Shown: one piece after another, positions 24,907 through 32,628 of the stretch
Position numbering within the stretch: the first letter of the stretch is position 1
Layout: every line of letters starts with the position of its first letter
Source: Lysobacter sp. yr284
GTDB lineage: Bacteria; Pseudomonadota; Gammaproteobacteria; Xanthomonadales; Xanthomonadaceae
Reading direction: 5' to 3'
DNA length: 64,000 nucleotides
Assembly: GCF_900107375.1 (NCBI RefSeq)
Contig: NZ_FNPT01000006.1
Location: forward strand, 1-64,000
Translations under genes and position numbers: made by a program
The notes under the pieces: model-generated
Seen by the model: the letters and a program-made list of their open reading frames with translations, nothing else
Database searches by the model: none
What the model was told of the DNA's origin: nothing

Positions 24907-26706
24907 GTGAGCGCCATCCAACGACACCCGGTCGCGGCTTGGCAGGCGGGCGCGCTTGCGCTCGTGATCGGCTTGACCGTGATCGTTCCGGCGCTGGTGC
25001 TGCGCAGTGCCGGCGACGCGGCCAAGCGTTCCTCGGACATGGTCCGCCACACCCTGGAAGTCGACGCGCAGGCGCAATCGCTCGCGCTGCACGTGCGCGA
25101 CACCGAAGCGGCCGCGCTGTCGCTCGCCGCCGGCGTCGACACGCCGCGCCTGCGCCAGCGCCTGGCCGTCAGCCGCCAGCAGATCGGCGGCGCGATGACC
25201 GCGCTGCAACGCCTCACCGAAGACAACCCGGAACAGCAGCGCCGGCTCGGCGAACTGCAGAATCAGGTCAGCCTGCGCCTGGGCAACATGGACGCGCTGG
25301 CGCGGTCGGGGCCGGCGTCGACCCGCGCCCAGGTCGACGCCGCGGTGCGCCAGTATCCGGTCGGCGAGCTGATCGCCCGGGTCATCGCCGAAGAGCGCGG
25401 CCTGCTCGCCCGGCGCCAGCAGCAGTATCAGCGGCGCAGCACGCTGACCGAACTCACCCGCTGGCTCGCGGTCGTCGCCCAGGTGCTGCTGCTCGGCGCC
25501 GCGGCGGGCTACGCCGTGCGCCAGTTGCGCCGGCGCGTGGGCGCCGAGCGCGACGCCGCCCAGGCCAACGCGCATGCCGGTCTGGTGCTGGATACGGTGC
25601 GCGAGCCGATCGCGGTGATCGACGCCGAATCCCGCGTGGTGCTGTTCAATCCCGCGTTCGCCGAACTGTACGGCCTGCCGTCGGATGCGCACGGCCGCAG
25701 GCTGGCCGAATTCGACGGCGGCGCCTGGACCGACGAGGAGACCGTGCGCCGGCTCGGCGACGTGCTGTCGCGCGGCCGCGAGATGTGGGACTACGAATGC
25801 GAGCAGACCACCGCCGACGGGGTCCGCCGCACCATGCTGATCAACGCCCGGCGGATGCCGCTGAGCGAGCATCAGGGCCGCACGGTGATGATCGCGGCGA
25901 CCGACATCAGCACGCGCCGCGCCAGCGAGAACCGCATCCACGAACTCAACCGCCAGCTCGAAGGCAAGATCGAGCAGGTGTCGGAAGTCAACCGCGAGCT
26001 GGAAGCCTTCAGCTACTCGGTATCGCACGACCTGCGCGCGCCGCTGCGCCATACCGCCGGCTTCGCCGACAAGCTGCAGCGCCATCTGGGCGAGGCCGCC
26101 GACGAGAAGAGCCGGCACTACCTCGGGGTGATCTCGACCTCGGCCAAGCGCATGTCGCACCTGATCGACGACCTGCTGGTGTACTCGCGCCTGGGCCGCA
26201 GCGCGCTGCGCTTGCAGTCGGTGGACATGCAGTCGCTGACCCAGGAGACGCGCGCGATGCTCGACGCGAACCTCAAGCTGGACCAGCCCGAGCGCATCGT
26301 CGAGTGGCATATCGGCCGGATGCCCGTCGTCGTCGGCGACGAGAACATGCTGCGCCAGGTCTGGCTCAACCTGCTGGGCAACGCGGTCAAGTACAGCGCG
26401 CAGCGCCAGCCGGCGACGATCGAGCTGAGCCACGCCTACGACGCCGAGGGCAATCACGTGTTCACCGTGCGCGACAACGGCGCCGGCTTCGACATGGCCT
26501 ATGCCGGCAAGCTGTTCGGCGTGTTCCAGCGGCTGCACTCGGCCACCGAGTTTCCCGGCACCGGCATCGGCCTGGCGACGGTGCGCCGGGTGGCGTCCCG
26601 CCACGGCGGGCGCGTCTGGGCCGAAGGCCGGCCCGGCGAAGGCGCGACCTTCTTCCTGCTCCTGCCCGCTTCCGACCAACCCCTCAACGGACGACTGCCT
26701 TCATGA
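24907..26706 (+). CDS. Membrane sensor histidine kinase (PAS, bacteriophytochrome-type kinase core)
   Basis: A 599-aa sensor. A first membrane helix (about 13-33) and a second (about 190-212) enclose a helical periplasmic CHASE3-like domain. A PAS domain follows (about 225-340, VIDAESRVVLFNPAFAELYG), then HisKA with phospho-His374 in SVSHDLRAPLRH and an ATPase domain with N-box NLLGNAVKYS and G-boxes DNGAGFDM and GTGIGLATVRRV. The core FGVFQRLHSATEFPGTGIGL is typical of kinases that pair with single-domain Rcp1-like receivers, exactly what follows. GTG start at 24907. The stimulus is unknown. Confidence 0.92.
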   Translation: MSAIQRHPVAAWQAGALALVIGLTVIVPALVLRSAGDAAKRSSDMVRHTLEVDAQAQSLALHVRDTEAAALSLAAGVDTPRLRQRLAVSRQQIGGAMTALQRLTEDNPEQQRRLGELQNQVSLRLGNMDALARSGPASTRAQVDAAVRQYPVGELIARVIAEERGLLARRQQQYQRRSTLTELTRWLAVVAQVLLLGAAAGYAVRQLRRRVGAERDAAQANAHAGLVLDTVREPIAVIDAESRVVLFNPAFAELYGLPSDAHGRRLAEFDGGAWTDEETVRRLGDVLSRGREMWDYECEQTTADGVRRTMLINARRMPLSEHQGRTVMIAATDISTRRASENRIHELNRQLEGKIEQVSEVNRELEAFSYSVSHDLRAPLRHTAGFADKLQRHLGEAADEKSRHYLGVISTSAKRMSHLIDDLLVYSRLGRSALRLQSVDMQSLTQETRAMLDANLKLDQPERIVEWHIGRMPVVVGDENMLRQVWLNLLGNAVKYSAQRQPATIELSHAYDAEGNHVFTVRDNGAGFDMAYAGKLFGVFQRLHSATEFPGTGIGLATVRRVASRHGGRVWAEGRPGEGATFFLLLPASDQPLNGRLPS

Positions 26707-27143
26707 CCGAACTGCGTACGATCCTCCTGGCCGAAGACAGTCCGTTCGATGCCGAAATGGCCATCGACGCCTTGCGCGACGCCAACCTGCTCAACCCGGT
26801 GGTCCACGTCAACGACGGCGTGGAAGCGCTGGATTACCTGCTCCGCCGCGGCGCCTTCGCCGGCCGCACCGACGGCGATCCGTCGGTGGTCCTGCTCGAC
26901 ATCAAGATGCCGCGCGTCGACGGGCTGGAAGTGCTGGCCGAGATGCGCAAGGACGAAAAGCTGCGGATGCTGCCGGTGGTGATCCTGTCCTCGTCGCGCG
27001 AAGAGGCCGACCTGGTCCGCAGCTGGGACCTGGGCGTGAACGCGTACGTGGTCAAGCCGGTCGACGTCGATCAGTTCTTCGACGCGGTGCGCACCCTGGG
27101 CCGGTTCTGGGCGGTGCTCAACGAGCCGCTGGACCCGAACTGA
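26703..27143 (+). CDS. Single-domain response regulator (Rcp1-like)
   Basis: A 146-aa CheY-like receiver with no output domain. Acidic pocket in LAEDSP (residues 10-13), phospho-acceptor Asp66 in LLDIKMPR, and Lys118 in VVKPVD. The ATG overlaps the kinase stop (ATGA), so the two are coupled. It should receive phosphate from the kinase and act by protein contact. Confidence 0.93.
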   Translation: MTELRTILLAEDSPFDAEMAIDALRDANLLNPVVHVNDGVEALDYLLRRGAFAGRTDGDPSVVLLDIKMPRVDGLEVLAEMRKDEKLRMLPVVILSSSREEADLVRSWDLGVNAYVVKPVDVDQFFDAVRTLGRFWAVLNEPLDPN

Positions 27144-27153
27144 GCGCGCCGGG

Positions 27154-27525
27154 ATGAGTTGGCGCCTGTTGTTCGTCGACGACGCCGAAGAGGACGTCGA
27201 ACTGGCCGAGTTCGCGCTGAGCGAGCTGGCGGTGCCGTGGACGCGGCGGCGGGTCGCGACGCGCGACGAGCTGATCGCCGCGCTGCGCGACTACGATCCG
27301 CACCTGGTCCTGTGCGATCTGAACCTGCCGGGCTTTTGCTGGGAGGAAGCCCGGCAGCTCGTCTTCGCCGCCGCGCCGTCGCCGCAGTTCGCGGTGCTGA
27401 CCGGCGCGGTGGAACAGGCCGAGCATCTGGCCGGCCTGCCGGTGTGGGACAAGAACCGGCTCGATCGGTTGCCGCGGCAGGTGTCGGCGCTGCTGGCGCC
27501 GCTGCGGGCCGCGCCCGCCGCTTAG
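27154..27525 (+). CDS. Second receiver-domain protein
   Basis: A 123-aa receiver: FVDDAEED as acidic pocket and Asp55 in LVLCDLNLPG as likely phospho-acceptor; the usual KP near the end is replaced by WDKNRL. It lies 10 bp after the first receiver, giving a kinase-receiver-receiver operon. The altered C-terminal lysine region suggests it may act as a phosphate sink or partner rather than a standard regulator. Confidence 0.85.
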   Translation: MSWRLLFVDDAEEDVELAEFALSELAVPWTRRRVATRDELIAALRDYDPHLVLCDLNLPGFCWEEARQLVFAAAPSPQFAVLTGAVEQAEHLAGLPVWDKNRLDRLPRQVSALLAPLRAAPAA

Positions 27526-27636
27526 CGCGTCCGGCGCGTCCGTCTCGCGCGAGAACGGATCGCCGGAGCGGGGCGCGACGCGCGCGGTCCCCGATCCGGC
27601 CCGCCGCGCCGGCGGTCGTTCGAAGAGGCGAGGCGC

Positions 27637-28014
27637 TCAGCGCGCCTGCAGGCCCAGGCTCATGCGCGCGCCCGATACGAACGCCGGCGCCGCGGTCGAG
27701 CGGGCCGGCTGCCGCTCCCAGATGCGGACCCACGCCACCGCGACCACATCGCGCGCCTGCTGCCAGTCCAGCCGCGATTCCTTGCCGGTGCGGCGGTAGC
27801 GGGTTTCCAGTTCGTCGAGCATTTCGGTCAGGTCGCGGCCGTTGGCTTTCAGGCAGGCATCGATGCCGAGCTTGAGCGCCGGCTTCACGTCTTCCCAGCG
27901 CAGCTTGCGGCAATGCGGCAACTCGCGGAACTGTCCGCGCCAATGCGCCAGTTCGGCATCGGCGTCCACCACCAGTGCGATTTCCTGCAGAGTCTCGAAC
28001 GCGTGCATTCCCAT
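27637..28014 (-). CDS. Small helical protein of unknown function
   Basis: A 125-aa soluble protein, predicted largely helical (ETLQEIALVVDADAELAHWRGQF, then WEDVKPALKLGIDACLKANG, and LDELETRYRRTG). No signal peptide. The ATG at 28014 lacks a strong ribosome site; ATG 28008 is possible. Codon bias supports a real gene. No family recognised. Confidence 0.6.
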   Translation of the reverse strand: MGMHAFETLQEIALVVDADAELAHWRGQFRELPHCRKLRWEDVKPALKLGIDACLKANGRDLTEMLDELETRYRRTGKESRLDWQQARDVVAVAWVRIWERQPARSTAAPAFVSGARMSLGLQAR

Positions 28015-28294
28015 CGTGAGCGACCTTGTGCGATGAAGGGGCGTTTCCCCGAGGGCCCTGAACCTAAGCAGCCGCTCGTCGGCGAAGCGTGAATAAAGCG
28101 GCGCTTTCCGAATCGATGCGCTAACGCGAGATGTGGCTGAACTGTTCAGTGGGGAACTGCGCGTCGCGACACATCCGCGGCGAAAACCGCGCGTTCGGGC
28201 GCGTGTTCTGCGAACGCGAGCGCCAGCGGATGCGACGGTCGTCGCGCGACGCCGCCCAGGCGCGTCGCACGGCGGCCATGGATCGCTTCGGCGG

Positions 28295-28723
28295 CTAGAA
28301 CGAGATTTCGACCGAGGCCGCGCTGCGGTCGGCGTCGCCGTGGTGCACGGCTTCGATGTTGTTGCCGTCCGGGTCGAGAACGAAGGCGGCGTAATAACCG
28401 GGGTGGTAGGCGCGCTCGCCGGGCGCGCCGTTGTCGCGCCCGCCGTGGGCGAGCGCGGCGCGGTGGAACGCATCGACCATCGCCCGGTCGCGCGCCTGGA
28501 AGGCCAGGTGGTGGCGTCCGGTCAACGCGCCCTGCGCCGCGCGGCTGGCGGCGCTGGAGACGAACAGCTCGTCGGCCCAGAAATAATCCTCGCCGCTGCC
28601 GCCGATCGGCACCCCCAGCACGTCGAACACCGCGGCGTAGAAACGGCGGCTGGACTCCAGGTCGTTCACCACCAACTGCAGATGATCGATCAGACGGCCG
28701 CGGTGCAGGGTTTGCGTTGCCAT
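28295..28723 (-). CDS. VOC-superfamily (glyoxalase-like) protein
   Basis: A 142-aa vicinal-oxygen-chelate fold protein with two beta-alpha-beta-beta-beta units: IDHLQLVVNDLESSRRFYAAVF with the first metal histidine, HHLAFQARDRAMVDAFH with the second, and AAFVLDPDGNNIEAVHH with the last acidic ligand. Families include lyases, dioxygenases and resistance proteins, so the substrate is open. It is 76 bp after the last gene of the p-aminobenzoate operon on the same strand; it could be part of that transcript, perhaps in self-protection, or independent. Confidence 0.87.
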   Translation of the reverse strand: MATQTLHRGRLIDHLQLVVNDLESSRRFYAAVFDVLGVPIGGSGEDYFWADELFVSSAASRAAQGALTGRHHLAFQARDRAMVDAFHRAALAHGGRDNGAPGERAYHPGYYAAFVLDPDGNNIEAVHHGDADRSAASVEISF

Positions 28724-28799
28724 GGCGGGCTTCCGCTGGAGAGGAGCATGGAGCTTACGCCCGGTCGGCCGGCGAGGCTTCCGGCGGGAACCGCGAGCC

Positions 28800-29519
28800 T
28801 CAGCCGTTGACCGCGGGAAACTGCGCCAGCACCGCATCGAGCAACCCCATCCGCAGCCGCACCATGTCCTCGCCCACCGCCAGCACCTTGGCGCGCCGGT
28901 GCGGCCGATCCTGCAGCAGGCGGTTGATGATCTCGCGCATCACCAGCGCGTGGCCCTCGTCCTCGCTCACGTGCAGGACGAAGAAATGCAGTTGCCGGTC
29001 GCTGTAGCCGGCCCGGCGCAGGCCGTCGAGCAGGCCGCCGTACAGCGTCGGGACGATCGCCTCGGCGCCCAGGCACAGCGCGGCCAGGCCCTCCAGCGGG
29101 TCGGGCGAGCGGCAGTAATGGAACATGCTTTCGATCAGCGCCGAGGTCTCGGGCAGGATCGGCGCGCTGCGCGGGCGCACGCCCAGCTCGCTGAGGCAGC
29201 GGCGGTAGAGTTCGGCGTGGGTGACGGCGTCGGGGCGGTCGAGCCCGGTTTCCTCGATCAGGTTGGCGGCCAGGGCGCGCACGTCTTCGTTACTGGGCAT
29301 GCGCGACATCAGCGCGCACAGGTAGCGGGTGAAGTTTTCCGAGTAATAGCTGTGCTGGACCAGGAACGCGCGCAGCAATTCGACGGCGTTGGCGTCGTCG
29401 CGGCAGCGGCGCAGGAACGCATGGCGCTCCAGCTCCTGCAGCAGGCCCGGCGGGAACAGGTCGTCCCACAGGGCGGGCGGCGCGTCCAGGTGCGCGCGGA
29501 GGTCTTCGATGACGTGCAT
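28800..29519 (-). CDS. Heme-oxygenase-like diiron oxidase (HDO), stand-alone
   Basis: A 239-aa all-helical iron-containing redox enzyme, last gene of the ten-gene operon and 9 bp after PabC. The HDO ligand set is present: Glu89/Glu90 with His101 (LIEETG...VTHAEL), Glu153 (LCLGAEAIVP), and His183, Asp187, His190 in HVSEDEGHA. Known members N-oxygenate amines or cleave C-C bonds. Because the operon makes p-aminobenzoate, the aromatic amine is an obvious candidate substrate, but this is inference. It is the second HDO in the window; the other is fused to a GNAT domain. Confidence 0.87.
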   Translation of the reverse strand: MHVIEDLRAHLDAPPALWDDLFPPGLLQELERHAFLRRCRDDANAVELLRAFLVQHSYYSENFTRYLCALMSRMPSNEDVRALAANLIEETGLDRPDAVTHAELYRRCLSELGVRPRSAPILPETSALIESMFHYCRSPDPLEGLAALCLGAEAIVPTLYGGLLDGLRRAGYSDRQLHFFVLHVSEDEGHALVMREIINRLLQDRPHRRAKVLAVGEDMVRLRMGLLDAVLAQFPAVNG

Positions 29520-29528
29520 GGCGTTCCT

Positions 29529-30467
29529 CTAGGCGGGTGGCGTTGCGGGGATCGGTCGGGGCGGCGAAGGCTGCGGCGTAGGGGCTTGCAGCAACGGCCA
29601 TGCCAGGCCGGTGCATGCGCGCACCCGCTCGGCGTAGGCCGCGCTCAGACGCCGGCTGACCGGGCCGGGCGCGGGCCAGTGCAGGGCGGGCGCGTTTTCG
29701 TGCAGCAGCTGGCGGATCGGGGCGAGGCCGATCAGGGCGTTGGTCATGAACGCTTCTTCGACTTCGCCCAGGCGCGCGGCGGGCAACGAGCGTTCGGCCG
29801 CCGCCAGGCCGAGCGAGGCGGCCAGTTCCAGCACGCAGGCGCGGGCGGTGCCGGCCAGCGGGCCGTCGCGCAGCGGCGGCGTGGTCAACGCGCCGTCGAT
29901 GACGAAGAACAGGTTGCTGTACGCGCCTTCGCAAACGTCGCCGTGCGGGTTGCACAGCAGCGCCTCGTCGGCGCCGTGGGCGTGGGCCTGGTCGAAGGCG
30001 AGGATGGAGGCGAGGTAGTTGGCGTGCTTGCTCGCGGTCGGCGCCTGCTCGGGCAGGGCGTGGATGCGTTCGCTGGCGAATACGGCCACGCCTTGCCGGT
30101 AGACGCGCGGTTCGTAGCGCCGCGCCGGCAGGCAGGCGGCGACCCAGGTCGGGTCGCGCGCGCTGTCGCTGGCCAGTCCGGCGCCGCGGCCGCGGCTGAG
30201 CCACAGGCGCAGGGTCGATTCGGGTTCGCGGTGGGCGGCGATCACCGCGGCGATAGCCTCGCGCCAATCGTCGGCGCTCGGCGCGACGGCGAAGCGCAGC
30301 GCCTGCGCGCCGCGCTGCAGGCGAGCGAGGTGTTGGTCGAGCAGGAACGGCACGCCGGCGTAGACCGGGACGGTCTCGAACAGCCCGTCGCCGTAGAGGA
30401 AGCCGCGGTCGAACACCGAGACCTTGGCCTGTTCGGGCGGCACCAGTCGGCCGTCGAGCCAGATCAT
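29529..30467 (-). CDS. pabC: Aminodeoxychorismate lyase-like class IV aminotransferase
   Basis: A 312-aa PLP enzyme of fold type IV. It starts WLDGRLVPPEQAKVSVFDRGFLYGDGLFET, the standard PabC/DAAT opening, and the PLP lysine is in TASKHANYL. The later CEGAYSNLFFVIDG and GTARACVLELA bind cofactor phosphate. With PabA-PabB encoded at the head of the same operon, conversion of aminodeoxychorismate to p-aminobenzoate is the natural role. D-amino-acid or branched-chain transaminase activity is the alternative. The ATG overlaps the preceding gene's stop by four bases. Confidence 0.87.
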   Translation of the reverse strand: MIWLDGRLVPPEQAKVSVFDRGFLYGDGLFETVPVYAGVPFLLDQHLARLQRGAQALRFAVAPSADDWREAIAAVIAAHREPESTLRLWLSRGRGAGLASDSARDPTWVAACLPARRYEPRVYRQGVAVFASERIHALPEQAPTASKHANYLASILAFDQAHAHGADEALLCNPHGDVCEGAYSNLFFVIDGALTTPPLRDGPLAGTARACVLELAASLGLAAAERSLPAARLGEVEEAFMTNALIGLAPIRQLLHENAPALHWPAPGPVSRRLSAAYAERVRACTGLAWPLLQAPTPQPSPPRPIPATPPA

Positions 30468-31825
30468 CGCTGCCAGCCCCAGCTGCGGCGCAGTTCGAGC
30501 AGGCCCAGGCGGTCCTTACGCAAGGCGCCCAAGTCGGAATCGGCCGGGCCGTCGAAGTGTTGCAGGCGCGCCAGCAGGCTCCAGCTGTCGTCGAGGCGGT
30601 ATTCCAGGTTGGCGAACCAGGCGCGGCCGTGGCCGTCCAGGCTCTGCAGCACGCCGATGTCGCCGCTGAGGTCGCCTTCCAGCGGCGCGCGGGTGAGGCC
30701 GAGGTACAGGCCTTCGCTGTCGGCCTGGCTCTGGAACCAGATCGCGCGGTTGGCGCGCAGCAAGGGCGCCGGCAGCGCCGCGGTGCCGCGCGGGCGCTCG
30801 GCGCGGCGCTGCACGTACTGCGCCAGTCCCAGCCAGCCGCCGTCGAAATGCCGCTCCAGCCCGAGCACGGCATAGCGTTGGTCGCCCAGGCCGGGCGGCG
30901 GCGGTCCGTCGAAGCGGGTCTGCGCCCATTCGCCGCGCAGGCCCCAGCGGTCGCCGAGCGAGGCGCTGAAGTCGGCGCCGATCACGCGCACGCGCGCCTG
31001 GCTCAGGCGCGGCAGCGCCGCGCGCGCGAACGCGGGCAGGGTGGAATAGCCGTCGAGCACGCTCAGCGAGGCGTCCAGGCCCGCGCCGGCGTAGTCCAGG
31101 CGCAGCGCGCCGGTCGCGCCGGCGGCGCGGACGCGGTCGCCGCGCACGCCCGGCAACGGCTTCCACAGCGAACCGGGCAGCACGCTCGCGGGCAGGCGCG
31201 GGACGTGCAGCGCGGTCAGCGACCAGCGCTCGCGCCATTGCACGCGCGCGGAAACCAGATCGACGCCGATGCGGTCCTCGTCGATGTCGCTGACCAGGGC
31301 GCGCATGTTGCGCGGGGACAGGTTGTCGGTGGGATTGAGCCGGTCGGCGCGGCCCCAGGCGACGATCTGGCGACCGGCGCGCAGTTGCAGCGGGCCGGCG
31401 GTGTATTCGGCGAAGGCCTGACGCAGCGGCGAGGCGTCGTCGTAGCCGAGCCGCCGGTTGCCGGCGACCGCTTCGACCAGGCCGCGCCAGGCGCCGCTGC
31501 GCAGTTCGCTGCGCACGCGCGCGGCGGCGCCGAAGCGCGCATCGGCGTCGTCGAGGTCGCGGCTGCCGCTGGCGGCGAGCACGGCGCCGGAGGCGGTGCC
31601 GGTCCAGCGCAGGTCGCGGTCGGAGGAGGGATCGGCTTGCGTCGCCGACGAAGTCCCGGCCGGCGCCGCAGTCGCTTCCGGCGCGGGTTCCTGCGGCGAT
31701 TCCTGCATCGCGGCGACCGCTTGCGTCTGCGCCTGCGGCGACGCATCGCCCGCCGGCGCGTCCGCCTGCGCCTGCGCCTGGGTGCAGGCGCAGGCCAAAG
31801 CCAGTGCGAGCAAGGCAGGCCGCAT
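30464..31825 (-). CDS. Outer-membrane beta-barrel protein (DUF1302-like) of the export unit
   Basis: A 453-aa protein with a signal peptide (MRPALLALALACACTQAQA), an Ala/Gln/Pro-rich linker to about residue 70, then a long series of alternating amphipathic strands with aromatic girdle residues (LQLRAGRQIVAWGRADRLNPTDNLSP, YAVLGLERHFDGG, WFANLEYRLDDSWSLLARLQHF), characteristic of outer-membrane barrels such as DUF1302 proteins. It overlaps the stop of the LolA-like gene by one base. A MMPL pump, LolA-like protein and DUF1302-like barrel often occur together, which suggests a path from inner to outer membrane. Confidence 0.82.
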   Translation of the reverse strand: MRPALLALALACACTQAQAQADAPAGDASPQAQTQAVAAMQESPQEPAPEATAAPAGTSSATQADPSSDRDLRWTGTASGAVLAASGSRDLDDADARFGAAARVRSELRSGAWRGLVEAVAGNRRLGYDDASPLRQAFAEYTAGPLQLRAGRQIVAWGRADRLNPTDNLSPRNMRALVSDIDEDRIGVDLVSARVQWRERWSLTALHVPRLPASVLPGSLWKPLPGVRGDRVRAAGATGALRLDYAGAGLDASLSVLDGYSTLPAFARAALPRLSQARVRVIGADFSASLGDRWGLRGEWAQTRFDGPPPPGLGDQRYAVLGLERHFDGGWLGLAQYVQRRAERPRGTAALPAPLLRANRAIWFQSQADSEGLYLGLTRAPLEGDLSGDIGVLQSLDGHGRAWFANLEYRLDDSWSLLARLQHFDGPADSDLGALRKDRLGLLELRRSWGWQR

Positions 31826-32628
31826 CACTGGCCCAGGCGCGATTCGACGAACGCGTCGTCGCGCTGGACGCGCGCGCTGTCGACGTTCTTCAGCGTCAGC
31901 ACCGAACTGCGCCCGCCCTTGCTCGCGGTCATCTCGCGGCGGGTGGCGATGAACTTGCCGGGCTGGCCGGCCGCGGCGACGTAGCCGGAAATGCTCTGGC
32001 GCTTGAACTCCTGGCCGGACGCATCGAAGTAGCGCACCTGGACTACGGTGAAATCGTTCTTGCGCACCGTCGCCACCAGCTTGGCGTAGCCCAGCGACGC
32101 AGCGGTCTTGGCGTCGCGCGGCACCGACTGGACCACATAGCAATTGGCGCCGCCGCAGGCTTCGTCGGCCAGCGCGGTGTGGACGAAGTCGGCGCTGTCC
32201 TGGGCCATCAGGTCGGCGTAGGCGAAGTCCGAGCCCATGAAGCTGTCTTTCTTGTTCGACGCCAGGATGCGCCGGGTCTTGCCCATGCTGGGGAAGTAGA
32301 TCCACAGATCGTCCTGGGCGGCCGCGTTCTCGTGCACCAGCACCGCGGTGCCGGCGACGTCGGCCGGCGTGGCGAAGCGGAACAGGCGGCGGCTGTCCAC
32401 CGCGTTGGCCTGCAGCTTGTTGTAGACCACGCCGCCGCGGCTGCGCACGCGCTCGCCCTGGCGGATCTCCAACTGGCTGTCGGCCTGCCAGTTGGCGGCC
32501 TTTTCGGCGGCGCTGCTGCGCTCGAAGATCTGTTGCGCGGCGGGCTTGGCGGCGTCCTGGGCGAAGGCGGCGCAGGCGGTCAGCGCCAGCGCGCCGGCGA
32601 GCAGGCGCAGGGGAAGGCGGGCGATCAT
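31825..32628 (-). CDS. LolA-like outer-membrane lipoprotein-sorting family protein
   Basis: A 267-aa periplasmic protein with signal peptide ending AAFAQ. The fold pattern (YFPSMGKTRRI, SFMGSDFAYADLM, VVQVRYFDASGQEFKR) is that of LolA/LppX-like proteins adapted to RND partners, which carry lipids or hydrophobic molecules across the periplasm. It lies between the MMPL pump (four-base overlap) and the outer-membrane protein (one-base overlap), so the three form a transport unit. The cargo is probably the product of the surrounding pathway, or a lipid-linked form of it. Confidence 0.87.
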   Translation of the reverse strand: MIARLPLRLLAGALALTACAAFAQDAAKPAAQQIFERSSAAEKAANWQADSQLEIRQGERVRSRGGVVYNKLQANAVDSRRLFRFATPADVAGTAVLVHENAAAQDDLWIYFPSMGKTRRILASNKKDSFMGSDFAYADLMAQDSADFVHTALADEACGGANCYVVQSVPRDAKTAASLGYAKLVATVRKNDFTVVQVRYFDASGQEFKRQSISGYVAAAGQPGKFIATRREMTASKGGRSSVLTLKNVDSARVQRDDAFVESRLGQ

